DNA from: Microbispora sp. ZYX-F-249
Lineage (GTDB): Bacteria; Actinomycetota; Actinomycetes; Streptosporangiales; Streptosporangiaceae
Direction of reading: 5' to 3'
NCBI RefSeq assembly: GCF_039649665.1
Contig: NZ_JBDJAW010000025.1
Location: 1-64,000 of the forward strand
DNA: 64,000 bases
The translations under genes and the position numbers were made by a program. Shown here in pieces: positions 1 to 8,315 of this stretch (within the stretch, counting starts at the first letter, position 1; every line of letters starts with the position of its first letter). Under the pieces are notes generated by a model. It was not told the origin of the DNA. It did no database searches and saw nothing but the letters and a program-made list of their open reading frames with translations.

Positions 1-2360
1 AGGCCTTCGATAGTGCGTTCAAGTTGACCGATGTCGGGATCCCAGATGCGTATCGTTTGATCAGTACTGGCGGTTGCAAGCATGGTATGACCGTCAGAGG
101 TAAATGCGCATACCGCCTCCACGCTATTGGTGTGCCCTTCCAAGACCAATCGCTCAACTCGTGGAGGGACTTGCGCCCATTCAGCGCGGTATGGCATCTC
201 CAGGCTCATGCTGCGGAAATCGTCGCCTAGATTCTCCAACGCTTCGGTAATTGTCAGCATGGCGGCTCGGGTGGCAGGAGGGAGTGCCACGAGCTGTGGA
301 GTTAGCCGGAGCAGACGTGCCTTGGCCAGTGCCTCCGGAGATACGGCCATGTCGACAAAGGGAAGCAGGCGCTTCAAGTCGGCGTGGAGGAGGAACTCGT
401 TCTCGTTCAGTACGCTGTCGATGTTCCCGCTGCGGGCGGCGTGCACGGGCAAAGAACGCAGCAGATATGCTGACGCGTTTTGCCATCCGACCCTTCTCCC
501 TACCTCCAAAAAGGCCTGCGTCAGTCGGCCCTCGTCCTGGGAACGCGCCACGGTCTTCTCGCGATCCTCGAGCAAGGTGTCATTCAACGCCTGGTGGAAC
601 AATCGGAAGAGTGCAGTCGGCTCCTGCGAATTTGCATCGATCAGGAAACGGGCGGCCTCGGAGCGCGCGAATTGCACCAGGGCAGCCGCAGGGACTTTCC
701 TTCCGCCGAGGGCGGCAATGGCTGTGCTCCATAAGTCAGCGCTCAGGCCGGGCGCCTCTGCAAATGCCAATGCTGTAAGCACCGTTGCAGCAGGGACGCC
801 AGCCACGGGTACTAGCCGCGCCACGTAGGCACGAAGCACGCTGCCGATCGTGGTTGAGAATGACAATGTCTCGGGAGTGGCGGCAACTGGGTCATGCAGA
901 CTATGATCACGGGCCACCAAGCCCGCGATCAGGAAATTATCACCGGCCGCCCGGGCGATTTGTTCGGCTACTGGGCGAGCCACCTTTGCATCGAGGTAAG
1001 GACTATCCGGTCGCTGTTGCAACACCTCAGTCGCATATGACGTGAGATCGTCCAGAGTCGAGACGTCGTTGAGGTCGACGATCTCACACTGGCCTGCGAA
1101 TTCTGTGAGAAGCTCCCCGCCTTCGTCGCGCCGTCGAGTTCCGACCACTACTCGTGCACCGATATCTGCGCAGGTTTCCATCAGTGGCAATGCGACGCCG
1201 GACACTATTGCTCGCGCCTCTATGGGAGTTGTTGCTTCATCCAGCGCGTCGATAATGACGTTGAAGTTTGGTGCGTCTCGCTCCTCTAACACATGACGTA
1301 TAGCTGGGGCGAGGTCAGTGATTTCCTGTGGAAGAGGTGCGGATGCGGTACGGGCAATCTCGCTGGCCACTTCCAAGGCCGTCTTACCTCTGGCGTGTAC
1401 GGCGCAGGCTACCGACCCCAAAGGTGCAAATATACCCTTGTACTCCTGCGGTAGCTGGGCGCGAGCGCTGGGGTCGGCCGTCGTCACGATTTGGCCAAGC
1501 AATGCCGACTTGCCTACGCCGGGGTCGCCGGTGACTACGAGCACCCGGCGCTCAGCCGTGTTCTTACGCAGCCATTCAACAATTATTCTGAGTTCCCTTT
1601 CGCGGCCACGAAAATGATGGCCTGGTTCGCCGTTCTGCGTGACTCCGCGGGCTCGGGGACGCCAGTGACGGTCTGCTTCCGGATCTTTGCTGAGTTCCCA
1701 TCCCCAAGCAGCTAGTGCTACATTGTCTGATTGCTCGACTGTCCAATTTGTGAGAGCGGTGATTTCTTCGTCGGGAAGCCAACGATCTATCTGATAGAGC
1801 GTAATGCCTCGGCCGTCGCCTCGATAGTCTGCTTGGCTCACCATGCCGATCACAGCTTGATAATCGGGAGACCACACTCCTGCGCCACTGAACCCGTCCT
1901 CAACGTGATGGCGCGACTCCGAGTCCAGACGAATATACCCATAAGCGGAAAGATCGCCGATGTTGCCCTGTGTAGAGTTGCCATGAGGATCGGATCCTGC
2001 GAATCCGTAGGCCCACCAGGGTATTCCGGGGCAATCCACTCCTCGCGGACGGCGAAGGGGCGCGGGAACGACTCCGGCGGGTATTTCCTCCTCAAGGTAC
2101 AAAACCGCCACATCGGCGATCTCAAGCTGCATAGCTTCGGGGACCTTGATCGATGTCACCCTGCGTCGTTCGAGGAAGTCACCATCGGACAGGGGAAAAG
2201 AAACCCACAAGGCGTCGGCTGGCAACGCTACATGTGCGCAGGTGAGAATGCGGTGCCGGTCAAGGACCACCCCGGATCCTATGGGTGTGTAGTCGTCAGC
2301 GGTACGATGTAACGCGGCTATCCAAGCCCTGTTCGGCGGGCCTGTACTGATTCCCGTCAT
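1..2360 (-). CDS. Trypsin-like protease / P-loop NTPase / WD40 protein (3' end outside window)
   Basis: One uninterrupted frame of at least 786 codons starting at ATG 2360; the C-terminus lies beyond base 1. Residues about 15-200 are a trypsin-like domain with a plausible triad: His43 (LTCAHVA), Asp83 (IADVAVLY) and Ser158 (DGFSGAGVW). A linker is followed by a P-loop NTPase with Walker A GDPGVGKS (278-285) and Walker B VIIDALDEA (368-376), then a helical region, and a WD40 repeat starts near residue 738 (HTNSVEAV ... TIRIWDPD) at the window edge. The start codon overlaps the stop of the upstream Trypco1 gene (ATGA), implying translational coupling. Base composition is clearly lower in GC than neighbours, with ATA and TTG codons, suggesting transfer. 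Known: such proteins are predicted NTP-dependent conflict or signalling systems of multicellular bacteria. Function here is inferred. Confidence 0.85.
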   Translation of the reverse strand, partial: MTGISTGPPNRAWIAALHRTADDYTPIGSGVVLDRHRILTCAHVALPADALWVSFPLSDGDFLERRRVTSIKVPEAMQLEIADVAVLYLEEEIPAGVVPAPLRRPRGVDCPGIPWWAYGFAGSDPHGNSTQGNIGDLSAYGYIRLDSESRHHVEDGFSGAGVWSPDYQAVIGMVSQADYRGDGRGITLYQIDRWLPDEEITALTNWTVEQSDNVALAAWGWELSKDPEADRHWRPRARGVTQNGEPGHHFRGRERELRIIVEWLRKNTAERRVLVVTGDPGVGKSALLGQIVTTADPSARAQLPQEYKGIFAPLGSVACAVHARGKTALEVASEIARTASAPLPQEITDLAPAIRHVLEERDAPNFNVIIDALDEATTPIEARAIVSGVALPLMETCADIGARVVVGTRRRDEGGELLTEFAGQCEIVDLNDVSTLDDLTSYATEVLQQRPDSPYLDAKVARPVAEQIARAAGDNFLIAGLVARDHSLHDPVAATPETLSFSTTIGSVLRAYVARLVPVAGVPAATVLTALAFAEAPGLSADLWSTAIAALGGRKVPAAALVQFARSEAARFLIDANSQEPTALFRLFHQALNDTLLEDREKTVARSQDEGRLTQAFLEVGRRVGWQNASAYLLRSLPVHAARSGNIDSVLNENEFLLHADLKRLLPFVDMAVSPEALAKARLLRLTPQLVALPPATRAAMLTITEALENLGDDFRSMSLEMPYRAEWAQVPPRVERLVLEGHTNSVEAVCAFTSDGHTMLATASTDQTIRIWDPDIGQLERTIEG

Positions 2361-2695
2361 AACCGGGCACTAGCGCTCGCCTCTCCAGGGTGACTGGCCT
2401 TGGTGCCAGGCTCCCAAGTGAGAGTCACCTCAAAGTTACCTTCAGTAGCGGCCTTGGCCACGAGCCAGTTTGCAGTGCCAGAGACCTTGATCCCGAACTT
2501 GACCTCGATCGCCTTTGGTCCCATGTGTCGGACCTTGTCTAACACCGTCTGGGCCGCCCGGACGGCAGGTTCTACGGCAGCGCTTACCTGCCCTGCAGTT
2601 TGATCTGAGCCCGCAGGATGATAACCGGGAGGAGGCTCCGTCTCGAACTGGACGGTTGTCCCGTCATCTAGCTGGTATTTCACAATGCGCGGCAA
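2357..2695 (-). CDS. Trypsin-co-occurring protein (Trypco1 / CU044_2847-like)
   Basis: Small protein of about 112 residues with the family pattern: an N-terminal strand pair (VKYQLDDGTTVQFE), a helix (AVRAAQTVLDKVRHMG), then a beta-rich C-terminus (AIEVKFGIKVSG ... FEVTLTWEP). It matches my memory of the Trypco1 family that accompanies trypsin-NTPase-WD40 proteins. I prefer the TTG at 2695 because GGGAGG stands 6-7 bases before it and the protein then begins like other members (MPRIVKYQL); an ATG at 2719 would add eight residues. Its stop overlaps the protease start by four bases, so the two are made together. It probably acts as a partner or client of the protease; this is inference from co-occurrence. 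Confidence 0.75.
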   Translation of the reverse strand: MPRIVKYQLDDGTTVQFETEPPPGYHPAGSDQTAGQVSAAVEPAVRAAQTVLDKVRHMGPKAIEVKFGIKVSGTANWLVAKAATEGNFEVTLTWEPGTKASHPGEASASARL

Positions 2696-2835
2696 TGTCG
2701 GCCTCCCTCTGACTACCATGAGTGTATGGTGCGCAGAGTTGCCAAGCGCGCCTTTCGGGCGAAGCTACTGAAACCGCTAGGCCAGGTGGCCAGTCTCGTG
2801 GGCTCCAATCCCATGCTCTCCGCTCAACCAGCCCA

Positions 2836-2877
2836 AACGGCGTCTGACCGGCGGATTCGCTCCGTTCAGACGCCGTT
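2836..2877. terminator. 12-bp perfect hairpin upstream of the Trypco1 gene
   Basis: Arms AACGGCGTCTGA (2836-2847) and TCAGACGCCGTT (2866-2877) are perfectly complementary, with a nested 4-bp stem (2852-2855/2861-2864). No U-run follows on either strand. It could be a bidirectional terminator isolating the accessory locus or a relic of an element end. Confidence 0.5.
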
Positions 2878-2888
2878 GATCGTTCCGG

Positions 2889-3020
2889 TCATGTGCAGCC
2901 CTCGGTCGCTGTCCGCGGGATATATGCCACAACAGACAGGGAACTCCTGTGTACAACGGGCGTGGTTTTGTCGTCTAGGAAAATGACGGCCGCGATCGAG
3001 CCGGTGTCGACTACGATCAC
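2889..3020 (-). pseudogene. PIN-domain toxin remnant
   Basis: A GTG at 3020 opens a 43-codon frame beginning VIVVDTGSIAAVI, the typical first strand of PIN-domain (VapC-type) toxins with the first catalytic aspartate. The frame soon loses family resemblance and stops, far short of the usual 125-140 residues. Just upstream, a short frame (3064-3017) ends with a 4-base GTGA overlap with this start, as antitoxin/toxin pairs do. I read it as the decayed start of a toxin gene. Identification rests on one short motif. Confidence 0.35.
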
Positions 3021-3286
3021 GCCTCGTGCCCGGAGCCCTCGGCGAGAATCTCTGTCCCGGACATCAAGCGGATGGAGACGCGAGGCCGGCTGACCCGAGA
3101 GACGCAGGCCGGCACGGCGGCCTGCGTCGTTCGTTACCTGCTCCACCTGTCCACCTAGGGCAGGCAGGAACTGCCGCACAACCTTGGCCAGTCTGGAGAA
3201 CCGCGGGCCTTAGCGATCACCAACTGCGGGCCTCTCTACAGGCTCGTGCTGCCTGCGGGAACCACGAGCAACTGGTATCGGCGGGG

Positions 3287-3582
3287 CTAATTGAGCGAGT
3301 GGCGCACCCAGACGTTGGTTCGACGTACACCGTGTGGCCGTGGTGGGCGTTGCAGTGGACGGGCACCAGCACCCCCGGAAGCTCTACGACGTGTCTCCTG
3401 TTGGGACGCACGGGGGCGAGTAGTTCGCTGAAGCCGAGCCGGGCGGCTTGGGTGCGCAGGGCGTCGAGCGTGACGGCGGAAAGGCCCTTACCCTGCAGGT
3501 CGGGCCTGATCGTGATCTCCAGTGCCGAGACCATGTCGGGAGAGCTGCGGCATCGCCGTGCTGCGGCGGCGCGCCAGAGCAC
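3287..3582 (-). pseudogene. GNAT acetyltransferase remnant (deleted and frameshifted)
   Basis: The segment ALEITIRPDLQGKGLS is the acetyl-CoA binding signature of GNAT enzymes, followed by a normal helix (VTLDALRTQAARLGF) and LLAPVRPNRRH. The sequence then jumps to ELPGVLVPVHCNAHHG ... VYVEP, which in intact homologues lies about 50 residues further on, so an internal deletion is likely. After VYVEP the frame is wrong; shifting by one base restores NVWVRHSLN and a stop at 3287-3289. The N-terminal third is also missing. Neighbouring IS630 and nitroreductase relics show the stretch is decaying. Confidence 0.7.
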
Positions 3583-3598
3583 GCCTTCCCATAAAGGT

Positions 3599-3700
3599 CC
3601 GGCGGACCCGGATCGAGCCGTGCTTGCCCCGCCGTACCAGGCGCTGCAGGCTCTGCCCCTCGTGGTCGGTTAATCGCCGCGCTCGTACGGGCTCGGCCAT
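3599..3700 (-). pseudogene. IS630-family transposase N-terminal fragment
   Basis: ATG 3700 is preceded by AGGAGGAGCGC, a good ribosome site, and encodes about 34 residues (MAEPVRARRLTDHEGQSLQR onward) that match the start of the helix-turn-helix domain of IS630-type transposases in actinomycetes. Homology ends at about 3599, where the decayed GNAT sequence follows. No terminal inverted repeats or DDE domain are visible. This insertion probably removed the start of the nitroreductase gene on the other strand. Confidence 0.5.
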
Positions 3701-3724
3701 GCGCTCCTCCTGCTGTCGGTACCG

Positions 3725-4383
3725 ATCGCTGCAGAGCGGCTCATCCGGGGTCGGCGCGCGACCAGGGCGTTCCTGCCCGACCTTGTCCCGGACGCAACGC
3801 TTCGGGCCATCTTCGACCTGGCCGGTGCCGCGCCGTCGAACTCCAACGCCCAGCCTGGCGCGTCGAGGTGGTCAGCGGGGTCGCACGGGACAAGCTCGCC
3901 GAGGCGCTCGTGTCCGCCAACCGAGCCGGTCGGCGGACAGTCGACTTCCCTTGCAGCGAGGACATCTACACATCGGTGCACCAACGACGACGTGCGGCGT
4001 TCGGTGCCGCCATCTACGCCGCGCTCGGTATCGGCCGCGACGCCTACGATCTGCGTGCCGCCTACGACGCCAAGAGTCTCCGCTTCTACGACGCACCCCA
4101 CGTCGCGCTCCTGTACGCGCCCGAATCCGGGGACCCGCGACTGACCGCCGATGTCGGCATGTACGCGCAGACCCGGCTGCTTGCCATGGCCGCTCACGGG
4201 GCGGCCAGCTGTCCGCAGGCGCTGCTGAGCTTCTATGCCGACACAGGGCGCGAGACGCTCGGCGTCACCGGCGGGAAGCTGTTGTTCGGCATCTCGTTCG
4301 GCTATGCGGACCCAGCGGCCGCGATCAATGCGGTCACCGTCGGCCGCGCGCCTCTACAGGAAACGACGCGCTACCATCGCTGA
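3725..4383 (+). pseudogene. Nitroreductase-family protein, 5'-truncated with a frameshift
   Basis: The first frame reads AAERLIRGRRATRAFLPDLV ... AAPSNSNAQP, a standard nitroreductase N-terminus with FMN-binding residues. At about 3855 one base is missing (CAGCCTGG where CAGCCCTGG is expected) and the protein continues in another frame as WRVEVVSG through to LLFGISFGYADP and a stop at 4383. No start codon lies between the upstream in-frame stop (3671-3673) and the first conserved residues. FMN-dependent reductase activity is therefore presumably lost. A shorter product starting at 3868 would lack the FMN-binding N-terminus. Confidence 0.75.
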
Positions 4384-4819
4384 CCGAATGCCCTCCGGCA
4401 CCTGCTTGCGATCTTTCGCAGCGGTTCGCCAATCTGCCCTTGTCCTCCGCGCGAGCGGCAGAATGAACTCGGCCCCGGCGATTCGAGCTGCTCGCGGGGT
4501 ATGCGCGAAGGTCGTGGTCGCATTGCCGCAGGTAGTGCGTGTTAGCTGGGAGCGGCGAAAAAGCGCGTTACGGCCTGTGGAGAAGGCGCGGATACCCGGG
4601 AGGGAAGTCCGGGACCTCCGTGGGCGCAGCCCGAGTCCGGCGTCCGCCGCCGATGAAAACCGGGTGACATTTCGCGTCGCTCGCCGCGATCCTAGGTGCG
4701 GGCGATGAGTTTTGTCGGTGGCGGCTGCCAGGCTTGCCATGACCACGAACTCCTGTGGGGCCCGGGCTGGGACACCAGCCATGACCAGGTCATTTCCTGA
4801 CAACCCTGATCGAGGTGCC
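4384..4819. other. Intergenic stretch without a convincing gene
   Basis: About 435 bases between the nitroreductase relic and the MFS gene. Frames on both strands lack conserved motifs and normal codon bias. The last 100 bases presumably carry the transporter promoter, but no clear -35/-10 pair stands out. Confidence 0.5.
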
Positions 4820-6277
4820 GTGTCCATCGCACAGCTTGATTCGCCTGCCGATTCCGCGACCCCCGTGTCAGGTCGCACACCGCCCGTGATCCGGTTGCTG
4901 GTGCTCGCCACGTTCGTGGTCATCCTCAACGAGACGATCATGATCAATGCGATCCCGCGGCTGATGAACGCGCTGCACATCACCGAGCAGACCGCGCAGT
5001 GGCTCTCGACCGCGTTCATGCTGACCATGGCCGCTGTCATCCCGATCACCGGATGGTTCCTGCAGCGGGTGTCCACCCGTAGCGCGTACGCCACCGCCAT
5101 GGGGTTGTTCCTGTTCGGCACGGCGTTGGCCGCCGTCGCGCCGTCGTTCGAGGTGCTGCTGGGCGCGCGCGTCGTCCAGGCGTCCGGAACGGCCGTGATG
5201 ATGCCCCTGCTGATGACGACGTTGATGCAGGTGGTGCCGGAGGCAGAGCGTGGCCGTGTGATGGGCAACGTCTCCCTGGCCATCTCGGTCGCGCCCGCGA
5301 TGGGCCCGACGGTCTCGGGTGTGATCCTCCAGTTCGGGTCCTGGCGGCTGCTGTTCGCCGTGGTGCTTCCCATCGCCGCGCTGATCACCTGGCGAGGGCT
5401 GAAGCAGCTCAAGAACGTCGGAGAGACCCAGGCCGGTGCGATCGACTGGCTGAGCGTGGTGACGGCCGCCGCCGGGTTCGGCGGCCTCGTCTACGGGCTC
5501 AGCCGGTTCGAGGGCGGGGACAGCCGCGTGGCCGTCGCGATCGTGGGTGTGGGCCTGGTCGCCATCGCCGTCTTCGTCGTCCGCCAGCTGTCGCTGCAGA
5601 AGCGCGGCGCGCCGCTGATGGACCTGCGTACCCTGCGCCACCGCACCTACACGATCGCGCTGGTCCTGATGTCGGTGGCCTTCATGGCGATGCTCGGTTC
5701 GATGATCCTGCTGCCGCTGTATCTGCAGAACATCCGCGAGCTCAGCCCTCTGGAGACCGGGCTCCTCGTGATGCCGGGCGGCCTCGCGATGGGGCTGCTC
5801 GGGCCGACCGTCGGCCGACTGTTCGACCGCTTCGGTGGCCGGGTTCTGGTCGTTCCCGGCGCGATCGGAATCGCGCTCGCACTCGCCGGCCTCACCCAGG
5901 TCACCATGACCATGCCGTACTGGCAGCTCCTGGGGTTGCACGCGCTGCTGATGGTGAGTCTGGCCGCGACCTTCACCCCGGTGTTCACCCTCGGGCTCGG
6001 CGCGGTTCCCCCGCAGCTCTACTCCCACGGCAGCTCGATCTTGAGCACTCTGCAACAGGTCGCCGCGGCCTTCGGTACCGCGCTCGTGATCACCGTGATG
6101 AGCGCGCGGGCCGACGCCCTGAAAGCCGCGGGAGCATCAGAGGTGCTGGCCAACCTCGACGGCATGCGGCTGGCCTTCGTCATCGGCGCGGTGCTGTCCG
6201 TTGCCGTGGTCGTCAGCGCCTTGCTCCTGCCGGCCCGGGCGGACCGCGTCGTCGAGCTCGAGGCATCCGCCCATTGA
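4820..6277 (+). CDS. DHA2-family MFS multidrug transporter
   Basis: Membrane protein of about 485 residues with around 14 hydrophobic segments. Segment 1 (VIRLLVLATFVVILNETIM) and segment 2-3 features (STAFMLTMAAVIPITGWF; conserved motif C region SGVILQFGSWRLLF) match the EmrB/QacA drug:proton antiporters. The GTG at 4820 is preferred: a short GAGG precedes it and the protein starts close to membrane segment 1. Upstream ATGs at 4739 and 4781 would add 13-27 residues without a ribosome site. Substrate is unknown. It stands alone, between the pseudogene patch and the HEAT operon. Confidence 0.85.
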   Translation: MSIAQLDSPADSATPVSGRTPPVIRLLVLATFVVILNETIMINAIPRLMNALHITEQTAQWLSTAFMLTMAAVIPITGWFLQRVSTRSAYATAMGLFLFGTALAAVAPSFEVLLGARVVQASGTAVMMPLLMTTLMQVVPEAERGRVMGNVSLAISVAPAMGPTVSGVILQFGSWRLLFAVVLPIAALITWRGLKQLKNVGETQAGAIDWLSVVTAAAGFGGLVYGLSRFEGGDSRVAVAIVGVGLVAIAVFVVRQLSLQKRGAPLMDLRTLRHRTYTIALVLMSVAFMAMLGSMILLPLYLQNIRELSPLETGLLVMPGGLAMGLLGPTVGRLFDRFGGRVLVVPGAIGIALALAGLTQVTMTMPYWQLLGLHALLMVSLAATFTPVFTLGLGAVPPQLYSHGSSILSTLQQVAAAFGTALVITVMSARADALKAAGASEVLANLDGMRLAFVIGAVLSVAVVVSALLLPARADRVVELEASAH

Positions 6278-6332
6278 TGCGTGCCGGTGGAGCGGCAGGC
6301 TCTGTCGGCGCCGCCTCACGCTGTGGCTCCGC

Positions 6333-6363
6333 TTGACCTTGACACAGTGACAAGGTCTTCACT
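6333..6363 (+). promoter_or_regulatory. MerR-type promoter with 23-bp palindromic operator
   Basis: TTGACC (6333-6338, -35) and TTCACT (6358-6363, weak -10) are 19 bases apart, the overlong spacer typical of MerR-activated promoters. The spacer contains a near-perfect palindrome (6335-6357; arms GACCTTGACAC and GTGACAAGGTC, one mismatch). The MerR-HEAT regulator encoded two genes downstream is the obvious candidate to bind it. Confidence 0.75.
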
Positions 6364-6384
6364 GTGGCCAAGGAGGTGGTCCCG

Positions 6385-7053
6385 ATGGCCATGCCGAAAG
6401 AGGACACGAACACGACGCGGGCGCTCCGGGGGCTGGAGAACGGCAGCGCCTCGGTGCGGCTGCAGGCGGTGCTGGCGGCCGGGACGGCCCCGGACCCGCG
6501 GTTCGTCGACAAGCTCGTCGAACGGTGCGCGGTGGAGCCCGATTTCTACGTGCGCGACATGCTCACGTGGGCGCTCACCCGCCACGCGCCATCGCTGACG
6601 GTGCCCAAACTCATCGGCGAGCTCCGTTCGGAGCGTGCGCAGGCACGGAGCCAGGCGTTGCACACGCTGTCCAAGATCGGCGATCGGCGGGCGTGGCCGG
6701 CGATCACGCGGGCGCTGCTGACCGACGCCGACGACGAGGTGGCGCGGACCGCCTGGCGGGCAGCGGTCGTACTCGTGCCCGAGGGCGAGGAGTCCGAGTT
6801 GGCCGCAGCGCTGGCGACGCAGCTCGGGCGCGGCGAGCGTGAGACGCAGCTGAGCCTCAGCCGGGCGCTGATCGCGCTCGGCGCGGTGGTCACGCCGATC
6901 CTGCGCGCCGCGATGGCGGATCCCGACCCTGGCGTGCGCCGGCACGCGATCGCCACGGAACGGCTGTCGCGCAACCCGGACGCCGGATTCGAGTTCGCGA
7001 TCGAGGAGGCGAAGCGCATCGTGGCCCTCGGTACGACCGGCCGGGAGGAGTGA
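6385..7053 (+). CDS. HEAT-repeat protein
   Basis: 222-residue, all-helical protein of repeating helix pairs with the HEAT/PBS-lyase pattern (for example RLQAVLAAG ... PRFVDKLVERC; ARSQALHTLSKIGDRRAWPAITRALL; DPDPGVRRHAIATERL). No catalytic domain is visible, so a protein-binding scaffold is likely. AAGGAGGT lies 7 bases before ATG 6385, which decides the start over an in-frame GTG at 6364. It is followed after 6 bases by a MerR regulator that carries the same kind of repeats, and both are controlled by the palindromic promoter at 6333-6363. The ligand or partner is unknown. Confidence 0.75.
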   Translation: MAMPKEDTNTTRALRGLENGSASVRLQAVLAAGTAPDPRFVDKLVERCAVEPDFYVRDMLTWALTRHAPSLTVPKLIGELRSERAQARSQALHTLSKIGDRRAWPAITRALLTDADDEVARTAWRAAVVLVPEGEESELAAALATQLGRGERETQLSLSRALIALGAVVTPILRAAMADPDPGVRRHAIATERLSRNPDAGFEFAIEEAKRIVALGTTGREE

Positions 7054-7059
7054 CAGGCG

Positions 7060-8061
7060 GTGTTGATCGGGGATGTGGCACGGCGGTCCGGGGTCAGCGC
7101 CCGCATGCTCAGGCACTATGAATCGCTCGGCCTGGTGCGGCCGACGGGTCGTAGCGGGGCCGGCTATCGGGAGTACTCCAGCGAGGACATCCGGCGGATC
7201 TTCCACATCGAGATCCTGCGGTCATTGGGACTGTCGCTGCGTGAGGTCGGGCGCGCGCTGGACGACCCCGGCTTCGCACCCGCGGGGCTCGTCGAGGACC
7301 TCATCCGCCAGACACGAGAACGCATCGCGCGTGAGACGGAGCTCCTCACACGGCTGGGCCGGATCGGCGCCGCCGAACCGGCCGACTGGGAGGACGTCCT
7401 CCGGATCGTCGCGCTCCTTCATGCCCTGGGGTCGGAGAACGCCGGGAAGCGCCAGCGCGCGGCCCTGTCCCCGGCCGCGGAGGTGCCGGTGGACGCTCTG
7501 GTAGAGGCGGCGTTGAGCGAGACGGATCCGCACGTCGCGGGAGCCCTTCGATGGGCTCTGGCGCGATCGGGCGACGACGCGTTGGCGCTGCTGGCGGAGG
7601 GCCTCGGCTCACCGGTGGCCGAGGTGCGCGAGCGGGCAGTCCAGTCCATCGCCGAGATTCCGGACGACGCGGCGACCGCACTGCTGCGGGAGGCCCTCAC
7701 GAACTCCGACCTCGCGGTCCGCAGGCGTGCGGCTCTGGCGCTCGGGGCGCGTGGCGTGACCGACGCGGTCCCGACGCTCATCGACATGATCGTCGAAGGG
7801 GCGAACGACACCGATGCGGCCGATGCGCTGAGCGTGCTGGCGAGAGACGAGGCGCCGGCGGATCGGATCGCCGCCGGGCTCGTCGACCGCCTCGCCAACA
7901 ACGCCGTGGGATCGTCCGCGCGGCTACGGCTGACGCAGGCGCTGGCGGACATCCCGGGGCTCACGGCGTCGCGCGCGCTCGCGGAGTTGTCACAGGACGA
8001 CGACCGTGCCGTCGCGTTCACCGCGAGGTACATCCGCAAGCTCCGCGACGACGCGCGCTGA
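7060..8061 (+). CDS. MerR-family regulator fused to HEAT repeats
   Basis: Residues 1-70 form a MerR winged helix (LIGDVARRSGVSARMLRHYE ... GYREYSSEDIRRI), followed by the dimerisation helix (EDLIRQTRERIARETELLTR). Instead of the usual small metal or drug-binding tail, residues about 140-330 are HEAT repeats (VAEVRERAVQSIAEIPDDAA; DLAVRRRAALALGARGV). GGGAGGAG at the end of the preceding gene serves GTG 7060. It probably autoregulates through the 23-bp palindrome before the operon and senses or binds a protein through its repeats, perhaps together with the upstream HEAT protein. That signal is unknown. Confidence 0.85.
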   Translation: MLIGDVARRSGVSARMLRHYESLGLVRPTGRSGAGYREYSSEDIRRIFHIEILRSLGLSLREVGRALDDPGFAPAGLVEDLIRQTRERIARETELLTRLGRIGAAEPADWEDVLRIVALLHALGSENAGKRQRAALSPAAEVPVDALVEAALSETDPHVAGALRWALARSGDDALALLAEGLGSPVAEVRERAVQSIAEIPDDAATALLREALTNSDLAVRRRAALALGARGVTDAVPTLIDMIVEGANDTDAADALSVLARDEAPADRIAAGLVDRLANNAVGSSARLRLTQALADIPGLTASRALAELSQDDDRAVAFTARYIRKLRDDAR

Positions 8062-8156
8062 CGGAAGACGACGCGCGCTGACGAGCCTCCCCCTGCGGAC
8101 GTGCGATGACGAGCCTTTCCCCGCGATGACGAGCCTTCCCGTGCGGCGGAACACGG

Positions 8157-8301
8157 CGCACGGGGCCGCCCTGTGGGGTGGGGTGCGGCCCCGTGCGTGT
8201 CGGTCCGGGGCCGCCCTGCGACCCCGTGTCCGTGTCGGGAACGGAGCCGTCCTGGGACTCCGTTCCCGGGTCGGGCACGGGGCCGTCTTGCGGCCCCGTG
8301 C
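8157..8301. terminator. Array of hairpins between convergent genes
   Basis: Three strong perfect stems: 8157-8169/8185-8197 (13 bp), 8236-8246/8258-8268 (11 bp) and 8275-8285/8291-8301 (11 bp, 5-base loop), with a weaker 5-bp one at 8206-8226 between. The first and last share a GCACGGGGCCG arm, so the array looks duplicated. It sits between the 3' ends of the MerR and xylanase genes and probably terminates both. Confidence 0.65.
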
Positions 8302-8315
8302 GTGCCGGGTACGGG

